Assembly (NCBI GenBank): GCA_964453205.1
Contig: CAYVRC010000075.1
Location: forward strand, 1-26,187
Length of the DNA: 26,187 nucleotides
Reading direction: 5' to 3'
From: Crateriforma sp964453205
Lineage (GTDB): Bacteria > Planctomycetota > Planctomycetia > Pirellulales > Pirellulaceae
The notes under the pieces were generated by a model. It did no database searches. It was not told the origin of the DNA and worked only from the letters and a program-made list of their open reading frames with translations. Both the position numbers and the translations under genes were made by a program. This document shows, in pieces, positions 1 to 6,943 of the stretch (position 1 is its first letter; every line of letters begins with the position of its first letter).

Positions 1-59
1 TCCCTTTTGGAATAGCAACGACCAGACCTAACTCCCGTTCACGTTGAACCAGTACGCGT

Positions 60-1451
60 TCAGAACAACCGGTTCACGCCGTTGAGCGCGGCGACACGGT
101 AGGCCTCGGCCATGGTCGGATAGTTGAAGGTGGTTTCGATGAAGTAATTGATCGTGTTGAGATCGCCGGGCTGATTCATGATCGCTTGTCCGATGTGAAC
201 GATCTCCGATGCGTTGGCTCCGAAGCAATGGACGCCCAAGATCTCCATCGTGTCGCGGTGAAAAAGCAGCTTGAGCATGCCCGTGGTTTCGCCTGTGATT
301 TGGGCGCGAGCGAGGCTGCGGAACTGGGCCTGGCCGACTTCGTAGGGAATACAGGCTTCGGTCAATTCCTTTTCGGATTTTCCGACCGAGCTGATTTCGG
401 GGCTGGTGTAGATGCCCGTCGGGATGTCGTGAATCCGCAAGTTCCCGTCGGCTTGTCCCAGCAGGTGCATTCCCGCGGCGCGACCCTGGGTGTACGCGGC
501 ACTGGCCAGCGAGGGAATACCGATGACATCGCCGACGGCGTAGATATGCGGCAGCGAAGTTTGGAAATGCTCGTCGACTTCGATCTGCCCGCGGCGATTG
601 GCTTTGACGGCGATGTTATCCAGCCCCAGGTCGTCGGTGTTCCCTTGCCGACCGTTGGCCCACAGCAAGATGTCGGTTTTCAGCCGCTTGCCGCTTTTCA
701 ATGTCAGGATGACGCCGTCGTCCTCGCCTTCGATGCTGTCCAGCGTTTCGTTGTGGCGGATGATCACGCCCTGGTCGCGGAGGTGATAGGACAGCGCGTC
801 GATGATTTCGTCGTCCAGGAACTCCAGCAACTTGTCACGCGAATTGACCAAGTTGACTTTGATGCCCAGGTTGCGAAACATCGACGCGTACTCGGTCCCG
901 ATCACGCCGGCCCCGTAGACCGTGACCGAGGTGGGCTTTTCCTCCATGTCCAGCACCGTGTCGCTGTCAAAGATCCGTGGATGCGTGAAGTCGACGCCGT
1001 CGGGACGAAACGGGCGGCTGCCCGTGGCGATGACAAAATTTTTGGATCGGATCGGTTCGCTTTCGTCGATCGTCACGGAGTGTTCGTCGATGAAGCGGCA
1101 CTGGCCGCGGTGGACCGGCACGTTGTTGCGGTCGTAGAACGACTGACGCATGGTGACTTGTTGGCCGATGATGGCCTGCGTCCCCCGTTGAAGCTGACCC
1201 ATCGAGGGGCTGATTTGCAGCCCCATTTCTCGCAGCACCGGGTTCCGCAGCGATCGCATCGTGTTGGTCACGGCGTACCGCAGGGCTTTGCTGGGGATGG
1301 TCCCCCAGTGGGTGCATCCGCCGCCGATTTGCCGGTATCGTTCGGCGACGCCCACGCGGAGCCCGCCTTTGGCCGCTTGCATCGCCGCGCCCTCGCCGCC
1401 CGGACCGGTGCCGATCACAAACAGGTCGTAGTCAAAGTTGGAATCGATCAT
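60..1451 (-). CDS. sthA: Soluble pyridine nucleotide transhydrogenase (Si-specific NAD(P)+ transhydrogenase)
   Basis: This 463-residue cytosolic flavoprotein should transfer hydride between NADPH and NAD+, balancing the two nicotinamide pools without using the proton gradient. The N-terminus has the FAD-binding dinucleotide fold GTGPGGEGAA at residues 14-23. Next comes GGGCTHWGTIPSKAL at about 43-57, where the second redox cysteine of the disulfide reductases is replaced by Thr51. That replacement separates SthA from lipoamide dehydrogenase and glutathione reductase. A second nucleotide-binding loop (VYGAGVIGTEYAS) lies near residue 180. The C-terminal end FNYPTMAEAYRVAALNG is almost identical to the E. 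coli protein, and the length matches (466 in E. coli). The gene diverges from the amidohydrolase at 1518, leaving a 66-bp shared upstream region. No strong ribosome binding site is visible. The assignment is firm by motif. Confidence 0.95.
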   Translation of the reverse strand: MIDSNFDYDLFVIGTGPGGEGAAMQAAKGGLRVGVAERYRQIGGGCTHWGTIPSKALRYAVTNTMRSLRNPVLREMGLQISPSMGQLQRGTQAIIGQQVTMRQSFYDRNNVPVHRGQCRFIDEHSVTIDESEPIRSKNFVIATGSRPFRPDGVDFTHPRIFDSDTVLDMEEKPTSVTVYGAGVIGTEYASMFRNLGIKVNLVNSRDKLLEFLDDEIIDALSYHLRDQGVIIRHNETLDSIEGEDDGVILTLKSGKRLKTDILLWANGRQGNTDDLGLDNIAVKANRRGQIEVDEHFQTSLPHIYAVGDVIGIPSLASAAYTQGRAAGMHLLGQADGNLRIHDIPTGIYTSPEISSVGKSEKELTEACIPYEVGQAQFRSLARAQITGETTGMLKLLFHRDTMEILGVHCFGANASEIVHIGQAIMNQPGDLNTINYFIETTFNYPTMAEAYRVAALNGVNRLF

Positions 1452-1517
1452 CTTGTCTTCGAGTGGGAGGGAACGTCTGATGACTGAAAATACCGCCTGC
1501 TGCCCAAAGGTTTTACG

Positions 1518-2402
1518 ATGTTGTTGGCTTGCGTCCAGACCGATGTGGCTTTCGCGCGAGTGGACGCCAACCGTGCGGTGGTCGCCGACCGGGTGCGAGA
1601 TTGTGCGGCTTTGGGTGCCGATCTGGTCGTTTTTCCCGAATGTGTTTTGTGCGGCTACGGGTTCGAAAGCCGCGAAGAGGCGATCGAATCCGCGTTGACG
1701 CTGGCCGACCCGGCTTTCGAGGAATTCACGAGTCTGGCGGCCGAATCGAAGCTGAATTTCACCTTAGGATTTCTGCGAAAAGATTCCCAGCGACTGTTCA
1801 ACGCGACCGCTTTGATCACCCCGAACGGCGTGACGGCGGTTTACGACAAAGTCCATCTGCCGCACCTGGGTGTGGACCGTTTCGTCGATCGCGGCGAAGT
1901 CGACTTTCACGTCCACACGGTCTCATCACCGCGTAGCACCGAAGCGGAAAACAGCGACGCGGCGGACGTTCGCGTCGGCATGGCGATTTGTTACGACAGT
2001 TCCTTTCCCGAACCGATGCGGGTGCTGGGCTTGGCCGGGGCCGACGTGATCGCGTTGGGGACGAACTGGCCGGTCGCCGCGGCCCGGACGGCCCGGATCG
2101 TTCCGCCGGCGCGGAGCATGGAAAACCACCTGTTTTTCGCGGCCGCCAACCGGGTCGGCAGCGAGCGTGGCTTTCGCTACTGCGGCCTGAGCAGCATTTG
2201 CGGGCCCGACGGCGTCGAACTGGCTCGCGCCGCCGGCGATGAAGAAACGATCCTGATCGCCGAAATTGATCCGCGACAGGCCCGCAACAAACGGATCGAA
2301 CGGACGCCCGGGAAACACGTCATCGACCGATTCGCCGATCGTCAAACCGATTTTTACGCGTCGATCACCGACCCATCGTCCTGGCCCCCCCCGGGCCGCT
2401 AG
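1518..2402 (+). CDS. Carbon-nitrogen hydrolase (nitrilase superfamily amidohydrolase)
   Basis: A 294-residue cytosolic hydrolase of the nitrilase superfamily, which cleaves non-peptide C-N bonds in amides or carbamoyl groups. The catalytic Glu-Lys-Cys triad is in place: Glu41 in VVFPEC, Lys111 in YDKVHLP, and Cys158 in AICYDSSFPE. The order and spacing are normal for the family. The nitrilase fold covers the whole chain, with no signal peptide and no extra domain. The substrate cannot be read from the sequence. Omega-amidase, N-carbamoylputrescine-type and general aliphatic amidase activities are all possible. The start was taken at the ATG that gives MLLACVQTDV, the usual family beginning. 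The stop lies about 100 bp before the ABC ATPase on the same strand, so co-transcription is possible, but no functional link is evident. Confidence 0.88.
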   Translation: MLLACVQTDVAFARVDANRAVVADRVRDCAALGADLVVFPECVLCGYGFESREEAIESALTLADPAFEEFTSLAAESKLNFTLGFLRKDSQRLFNATALITPNGVTAVYDKVHLPHLGVDRFVDRGEVDFHVHTVSSPRSTEAENSDAADVRVGMAICYDSSFPEPMRVLGLAGADVIALGTNWPVAAARTARIVPPARSMENHLFFAAANRVGSERGFRYCGLSSICGPDGVELARAAGDEETILIAEIDPRQARNKRIERTPGKHVIDRFADRQTDFYASITDPSSWPPPGR

Positions 2403-2502
2403 CGGCCCCGAAGTTACGGTTTCCTCGTGGCGAGGGTTTCAAGTACGATCCGAAGATCGGCGAACCGGCCGATTCCACCATCGTTTGACGCGAGAAACCA
2501 CG

Positions 2503-3426
2503 TTGCTCGAGATCCAAGACCTGCATAAATCGTTCGGCGAAAAGCAGGCGGCTTGCGGAATCTCGTTCTCGCTGCGAACCGGCGAGCGATTGGCGTTGCT
2601 GGGCCCCAACGGGGCGGGCAAAACGACGACGATCCGCTGCGTCAGCGGCCGGACCCGTCCGGATTCCGGATCGATCCGACTTTCGGGCCTGCCCATCGAC
2701 GAACCCGGCGTCCGTGACGTGTTGGGATTGGTCCCACAAGAGATTGCCGTCTACGGCGATCTGACGACACGAGAAAACCTGCAAGCCTTCGGGCGTTTTC
2801 ACGGGCTCCGTCGACGCGAACTCGCCCGACAAGTCGACTGGGCGTTGCAGTGGACGGGCCTGGAGAGTCGCGCCAATGATTTCGTCGGTGGCTTTTCCGG
2901 CGGCATGAAGCGACGCGTGAACTTGGCTTGCGGGGTCCTGCATCAGCCCAAGATCATCTTGCTGGACGAGCCCACCGTCGGCGTCGATCCGCAAAGTCGT
3001 CAACGGATCTTTGCGATGCTGGACGAGTTGAACGCCGGCGGCACGTCGATCTTGTTGACGACGCACCACTTGGACGAGGCCCAATCCCAAAGCGATCGCA
3101 TCGTCATCGTGGACCAAGGCCGCGTGGTCGCCGACGGCAGTTTCGAACAACTGGTGTCGCAAACCATCGGTACCGGACGGGTCGTCAAACTACGCGTCGA
3201 CAAGCCCGGGGAAGTCGACACGCCCGGGGAGAACGGCGGCCCTCCCAGAATCGCCGCGCCACGGATGGCGACACTGACGACCAAGATCGGTGACGTCGGT
3301 CGCGAACTGCCCGCCGTCTTGCAAGCCGCCGATCGACAGGGCTATCGCATTCATGACGTGGAGGTGCAATCGCCGACGCTGCACCATGTGTTCTTGCATC
3401 TGACCGGCCAGGATTTGCGGGACTGA
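2503..3426 (+). CDS. ABC transporter ATP-binding protein (ABC-2 exporter type)
   Basis: This is the ATPase subunit of an export-type ABC transporter (DrrA/CcmA/NatA-like group), about 307 residues from the chosen start. It has Walker A GPNGAGKTT at 34-42, a Q-loop glutamine at 79, signature FSGGM at 131-135, Walker B IILLDEP at 151-157 and an H-loop histidine near 188 (TTHHLDEA). A roughly 110-residue C-terminal extension follows, as is common in this group. An in-frame ATG exists at 2266, but it lies inside the upstream amidohydrolase gene, and the residues it adds look non-protein-like. The family start (LEIQDLHKSFG) fits the TTG at 2503, with a weak GAG eight bases upstream. The TTG at 2485 is the alternative. 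The permease gene begins 7 bp after the stop, so the two form an operon. Confidence 0.9.
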   Translation: MLEIQDLHKSFGEKQAACGISFSLRTGERLALLGPNGAGKTTTIRCVSGRTRPDSGSIRLSGLPIDEPGVRDVLGLVPQEIAVYGDLTTRENLQAFGRFHGLRRRELARQVDWALQWTGLESRANDFVGGFSGGMKRRVNLACGVLHQPKIILLDEPTVGVDPQSRQRIFAMLDELNAGGTSILLTTHHLDEAQSQSDRIVIVDQGRVVADGSFEQLVSQTIGTGRVVKLRVDKPGEVDTPGENGGPPRIAAPRMATLTTKIGDVGRELPAVLQAADRQGYRIHDVEVQSPTLHHVFLHLTGQDLRD

Positions 3427-3433
3427 TGCGATC

Positions 3434-4648
3434 ATGATTTCAACCGTGTTTCTGATCGGTCTGCGTCGCTTGGTGCACAACCGCGTCGAATTGATGATGA
3501 CGTTCGTGGTGCCGATCGCCTTTTTCAGCATCTTTGCCGTCATCTTTGGCCGCGGCATGGGGACGACCCCCAAGGTCAAGACGGTCATCGTGGACGAGAT
3601 CGACGACGAAACCAGCCACGCGGTGGTCAGGGAGATCGCGTCGAGTGACGGTCTGCGAATCATGCGTCGAGGCGACCAATCGATGTCCCGCGACGACGCC
3701 GAAGCCTTGGTCCGCGGCGGGAGCGTGACGATCGCGATCGTGTTGCGGAAAGTCGACGACCGAATCGCCGCGGAATTGCTGGCCGACACCGCCGATCAGG
3801 TCGCGCCGCAAGTCGTCTCGGCGTTGGTCACCCGTTCGCTGTTGGTAAGGACCGATCCAGGCACCGGCGACGTCTTTTCGCAATTCGCGATAAATTTACG
3901 TCAGACCGAAATGCCGGATGAGGATGCCGGGCCCTCGGAAACACCCGCCACGCGAATCACCGAGCGGGTCGATTCCCGCCCCGACGACGCCGTTTTTACG
4001 TCGCCCGACATCGAAGTCGTCGACGTGATGAAGGTCGGCAAGGCCAACCCGGTGGTCAGCATGTACGCCGCCGGAATCGCCGTGATGTTCCTGCTGTTCG
4101 GGGCCAGCAACGGCGGCGGCGCGCTGTTGGAGGAGAAAGAGAATCAAACGCTGGAACGGCTGTTGACGACGCGGCTTTCGATGGACCAGTTGTTGCTGGG
4201 GAAATGGTTCTACCAGACCGCCCTTGGCGTGTCGCAAGTGTTGGTGATGTTCGTCTGGGCTCAACTCGTTTTCGGCGTCGACTTGTTGGGGCATTTCGAC
4301 GGATTCGTCGTGATGACGGTCGTGACCAGTGCGGCGGCGGCGGCTTTCGGCCTGTTCTTGGCAACGCTTTGCAAAAGTCGCGGTCAATTGAACGGCTTGT
4401 CGGTGATCGTGATCTTGACGATGAGCGCGCTGGGCGGGTCGATGGTGCCACGCTACGTGATGAGCGAACGGCTTCGCGAAGCCGGGTTATGGACGTTCAA
4501 CGCTTGGGCGCTGGACGGATTCGACAAGGTGTTTTGGCGGGACTTGCCCGTCGCGTCGCTGGCTCCACAGTTGATCGTGTTGCTGATCAGCGCGGTGGCG
4601 TTTCTGCTGGTCGCCCGGCTGCTGGCCGTCCGCTGGGAAACCGATTGA
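3434..4648 (+). CDS. ABC-2 type transporter permease
   Basis: A 404-residue inner-membrane permease that pairs with the ATPase directly upstream. The topology is typical of ABC-2 exporters. One membrane helix lies near residues 21-38. A large extracytoplasmic domain of about 165 residues follows, then about five helices in the C-terminal half (beginning around SMYAAGIAVMFLLFG). After the second helix comes the conserved cytoplasmic coupling segment with EEKENQTLERLL, which contacts the ATPase in this family. The last helix ends close to the C-terminus (VAFLLVARLLAV). The gene starts 7 bp after the ATPase stop. The exported substrate is not evident: drug, lipid or sodium export have all been reported for relatives. 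About 124 bp separate it from the next gene. Confidence 0.88.
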   Translation: MISTVFLIGLRRLVHNRVELMMTFVVPIAFFSIFAVIFGRGMGTTPKVKTVIVDEIDDETSHAVVREIASSDGLRIMRRGDQSMSRDDAEALVRGGSVTIAIVLRKVDDRIAAELLADTADQVAPQVVSALVTRSLLVRTDPGTGDVFSQFAINLRQTEMPDEDAGPSETPATRITERVDSRPDDAVFTSPDIEVVDVMKVGKANPVVSMYAAGIAVMFLLFGASNGGGALLEEKENQTLERLLTTRLSMDQLLLGKWFYQTALGVSQVLVMFVWAQLVFGVDLLGHFDGFVVMTVVTSAAAAAFGLFLATLCKSRGQLNGLSVIVILTMSALGGSMVPRYVMSERLREAGLWTFNAWALDGFDKVFWRDLPVASLAPQLIVLLISAVAFLLVARLLAVRWETD

Positions 4649-4709
4649 GTCCGGCGTTCCCGTCACTTTCCGAGCGGACCGGTTCGGGTCCACGCGGACG
4701 GATGTCGGT

Positions 4710-4715
4710 TATGAT
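4710..4715 (+). promoter_or_regulatory. Possible -10 box for the DUF1080 gene
   Basis: TATGAT lies 57 bp before the DUF1080 start codon, inside the 124-bp gap after the permease gene. No convincing -35 hexamer sits at 16-18 bp, so this is only a weak candidate for a sigma-70-type promoter. Confidence 0.28.
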
Positions 4716-4772
4716 GGTCGCCTGCGAATTTCTCCCCACCTGTTTGTCGGCCCTGCAACCCGAGTCTCCCGC

Positions 4773-5456
4773 ATGCGACCTCGATACACGCTTCCCCTGA
4801 TCCTGACCGTTTTGTTTTCGCTGGGCGACGGTGTCACCGCGACCGCCCAAGACACGACGCCCGCCGCATCCCCGGCGGACACTGACGACGGGTTTGTCAG
4901 CCTGTTTGACGGCGAGTCCCTGACCGGATGGTCGGGCGCGGTGGACGATTATGAAGTCGTCGACGGTGCGATTCAGTGCAAATCGGGTCGTGGCGGGAAC
5001 TTGTACACGACCGAGGTCTACGGCGACTTCATCGTCAAACTTGAAATCAAGCTGCCGCCGGGTGGCAACAACGGGTTGGCGATTCGTTTCCCCGGCGGCA
5101 AAGGCGATCCGGCGTACGTCGGGATGTGCGAACTGCAAGTCTTGGACGACCAGCACCCGGGCTACGCCAAACTCGATGCCCGGCAGTACCACGGCAGCGC
5201 TTACGCCATGGTGCCGGCCGTTCGCGGTGCGTTGCGACCGACCGGCGAGTGGAACGAACAAGAAGTCACCGTCAAAGGATCCACCGTTCGGGTCGTCTTG
5301 AACGGTCAAGAAATCTTGAATGCCGATCTTTCCGAAGTGACCGAGTTCATGAACAACCGCGACCATCCGGGGAAGGATCGCACCGAAGGCCATTTCGGTT
5401 TCGCCGGCCACAACAAGCCGGTCCGATTTCGAAACATTCGGATCAAGAAACTGTGA
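4773..5456 (+). CDS. Secreted DUF1080 (3-keto-disaccharide hydrolase) domain protein
   Basis: A 227-residue exported protein. The N-terminus is a Sec signal peptide (charged MRPRY, hydrophobic LPLILTVLFSLG, likely cleaved near residue 25 at ATAQ). After a short Ala/Pro linker, one DUF1080 domain fills the rest. It begins with the typical FVSLFDGESLTGW, carries GGNNGLAIRFP and ELQVLDD in the middle, and ends in VRFRNIRIKKL, the usual closing beta-strand. The family has a concanavalin-like beta-sandwich, and some members hydrolyse 3-keto-glucosides. Planctomycetes carry many copies. The exact sugar substrate cannot be told. The gene is flanked by a candidate -10 box upstream and two tandem hairpins downstream, so it is probably a single-gene unit. 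Confidence 0.9.
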   Translation: MRPRYTLPLILTVLFSLGDGVTATAQDTTPAASPADTDDGFVSLFDGESLTGWSGAVDDYEVVDGAIQCKSGRGGNLYTTEVYGDFIVKLEIKLPPGGNNGLAIRFPGGKGDPAYVGMCELQVLDDQHPGYAKLDARQYHGSAYAMVPAVRGALRPTGEWNEQEVTVKGSTVRVVLNGQEILNADLSEVTEFMNNRDHPGKDRTEGHFGFAGHNKPVRFRNIRIKKL

Positions 5457-5479
5457 ATCGTCGGTCTTCACGCACCGGC

Positions 5480-5496
5480 CCCGGTCGCCAACCGGG
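5480..5496. terminator. Hairpin downstream of the DUF1080 gene
   Basis: CCCGGT (5480-5485) pairs perfectly with ACCGGG (5491-5496) across a 5-nt loop, 24 bp after the DUF1080 stop. No T-tract follows. It precedes a stronger hairpin and may assist termination or protect the 3' end. Confidence 0.4.
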
Positions 5497-5503
5497 CTGT
5501 TGA

Positions 5504-5552
5504 TTTCGGGTTCGCGGTGCGAACCCCGAAACGAATTGTTTCCGTTTTCTCG
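5504..5552 (+). terminator. Strong stem-loop terminator after the DUF1080 gene
   Basis: TTTCGGGTTCGC (5504-5515) pairs with GCGAACCCCGAAA (5519-5531) as a 12-bp stem with one bulged C and a 3-nt loop. A T-rich stretch follows (TTGTTTCCGTTTTC). It sits between the DUF1080 gene and the prephenate dehydrogenase gene and would separate their transcripts. Confidence 0.6.
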
Positions 5553-5584
5553 CAACAATGGCCATTCCAGGGGACGAGACCTTG

Positions 5585-6448
5585 ATGTCGCCCGATTCTT
5601 CTGACTTCACGATTCGACGCGTGGCCATCATCGGCGTGGGGTTGCTCGGCGGCAGCGTGGCGAAATCGCTCCGGCGGGCCGACCCGCACATCCACGTCGT
5701 CGGCGTCAGCCGGAGTCCACAGACTCGTCGATCGGCGTTGGACGGCGGCGTCATCGACGAAGCCTGCGAATCGGTCGCCGGGATCGGCGGATCGTGCGAC
5801 GTGGTGGTGGTCGCGACGCCCGTGGATCGCCTGGCAAGTCTGGTGATCGCCTCGGCGGCGGTGACCTCCGACGCCTGCCTGATCACTGACGTCGGCAGTA
5901 CGAAACAGAGCATCGTTGACGCGGTGAAAACCGACCCCGTCGCCGCGTCAAAGTTTGTCGGAGCCCATCCGATTGCCGGCAGCGAGAAAACCGGAGTCGC
6001 TCATGCCACCGAAGACCTATTTGACGAAAAAGTCGTCATCATCACGCCGACCGATCTGACGACGGACCACCGTCATCGGCAAGCCGCACAGTTCTGGCGA
6101 ATGACCGGTGCCCGATGCTTGACGATGACACCGGGCCAGCACGATTGCGAATTGGCGGCCGTCAGTCACACGCCGCATCTGATCTCGGCCTTGGTGGCCC
6201 AGCTCGCTTCGCCCGATTCCCTGCCGCTGGTCGGCAGCGGGTGGCGCGACATCACCCGTGTCGCCGCCGGGGATCCTGAGATGTGGACGGCGATCTGTCT
6301 GGAGAACCACGCGGCGATCCTGCGACAACTCACCCGTTGCACGGAGGATCTCCTACAAGTGGGCCGCATGATCCAAGCCGGCGACGGCGACGGCTTGCGA
6401 GATTGGTTCGACAAGTCAAAGACGATTCGCGACCAAGCCGACTCCTGA
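5585..6448 (+). CDS. tyrA: Prephenate dehydrogenase (TyrA family)
   Basis: This protein should oxidise prephenate (or arogenate) with NAD(P)+ to give the precursor of tyrosine. It has 287 residues from the chosen ATG. The N-terminal Rossmann fold has GVGLLGGS (glycines at 17, 19 and 22). It is followed by GAHPIAGSEKTG, the substrate-loop signature of prephenate dehydrogenases. The helical C-terminal domain contains SHTPHLISALV, with the conserved substrate-contacting histidine. There is no chorismate mutase or ACT domain, so it is the short monofunctional form. An in-frame ATG at 5558 exists. The ATG at 5585 was preferred because AGGGGACGAG ends six bases before it, while nothing like a ribosome binding site precedes 5558. 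The preceding hairpins suggest it is not co-transcribed with the DUF1080 gene. Confidence 0.9.
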   Translation: MSPDSSDFTIRRVAIIGVGLLGGSVAKSLRRADPHIHVVGVSRSPQTRRSALDGGVIDEACESVAGIGGSCDVVVVATPVDRLASLVIASAAVTSDACLITDVGSTKQSIVDAVKTDPVAASKFVGAHPIAGSEKTGVAHATEDLFDEKVVIITPTDLTTDHRHRQAAQFWRMTGARCLTMTPGQHDCELAAVSHTPHLISALVAQLASPDSLPLVGSGWRDITRVAAGDPEMWTAICLENHAAILRQLTRCTEDLLQVGRMIQAGDGDGLRDWFDKSKTIRDQADS

Positions 6449-6503
6449 ACCCGGCGGAAGAGATCCCCGGTGATGCCAACTTGTGCAGTCGCCCGGAAAA
6501 CGG

Positions 6504-6524
6504 GCACCGGCGGAGCGTCCGGTG
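6504..6524. promoter_or_regulatory. Inverted repeat upstream of the glutamine synthetase gene
   Basis: CACCGG (6505-6510) and CCGGTG (6519-6524) form a perfect dyad around an 8-bp spacer. The half-sites resemble the GCACC/GGTGC halves of enterobacterial NtrC sites, although the spacer is longer. It lies about 170 bp upstream of the start expected from the sigma-54-like promoter. It could equally be an RNA hairpin ending the tyrA transcript. Confidence 0.35.
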
Positions 6525-6658
6525 TTGCCGAGACCTCTCGGCGACAACGTTTTCTGAAAACGCTTAACGGCCGGCGGGCCTTTCTTAGCAGCCTTTAGCG
6601 GCCAGCTCGTTTTCCACTGCGTCGGCAAATCTGGCAATCCCGTCCGCCCCCGCTTCGT

Positions 6659-6674
6659 CGGCATGTCAGTTGCG
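6659..6674 (+). promoter_or_regulatory. Candidate sigma-54 (RpoN) promoter for the glutamine synthetase gene
   Basis: CGGCATGTCAGTTGCG matches the -24/-12 pattern TGGCACG-N4-TTGCW at the key positions. GG (6660-6661) and GC (6672-6673) are exactly 10 bp apart, with the CA and TT neighbours also present. The mismatches are the first base (C for T), the sixth (T for C) and the last (G for A/T). It would start transcription near 6685, giving a leader of about 260 nt. Confidence 0.4.
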
Positions 6675-6775
6675 ATCGCTCCATTGCCGGACAAGGCGGT
6701 GCTGAAAGAATTCGCACGACAGGCAACTCGAAAGGGGAAACATGAACGACGCTCCCGATCGGGAAAGCGTCAACC

Positions 6776-6828
6776 GTCAAGGAAGAGTCCGCGTCACGGA
6801 AGAGTCAGATGTTAAGGAAGAACCAAAC
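6776..6828 (+). repeat. Three imperfect tandem repeats of 17-18 bp
   Basis: GTCAAGGAAGAGTCCGC (6776-6792), GTCACGGAAGAGTCAGAT (6793-6810) and GTTAAGGAAGAACCAAAC (6811-6828) lie head to tail in the leader of the glutamine synthetase gene. The core GT(C/T)A(A/C)GGAAGA is shared. The first unit is 17 bp, so the repeat does not keep one reading frame. This argues for a DNA or RNA function rather than a coding one. Confidence 0.55.
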
Positions 6829-6943
6829 GGCGAAGCCATGAGCCGTTTGCGATCCCGTCTCCGTCGATGCGATCGCCACAGCAGGGATGCTGGTTCGGTA
6901 AGTCATTTTTTTCGATCGAAATCCCCTTCTGCAAGGAGCTCGA

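Larger units (their letters stand above)
6449..6943 (+). other. Long regulatory leader between tyrA and the glutamine synthetase gene
   Basis: No convincing gene lies in these 495 bp. The region holds two inverted repeats just after tyrA, a candidate sigma-54 promoter, three imperfect direct repeats and a clear ribosome binding site for the next gene; each has its own entry. Other small dyads are CCGAG/CTCGG (6529-6542, loop ACCT) and CGTTTT/AAAACG (6548-6562). An open frame from 6742 is considered spurious. Confidence 0.6.

Noticed and set aside
1..59. Possible end of another gene at the left edge
   Set aside because: The 59 bases show no recognisable coding sequence and no terminator.
60..1451. 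Lipoamide dehydrogenase or mercuric reductase as the identity of the flavoprotein
   Set aside because: The second redox cysteine is Thr51, and both the THWGTIPSK loop and the C-terminus match SthA.
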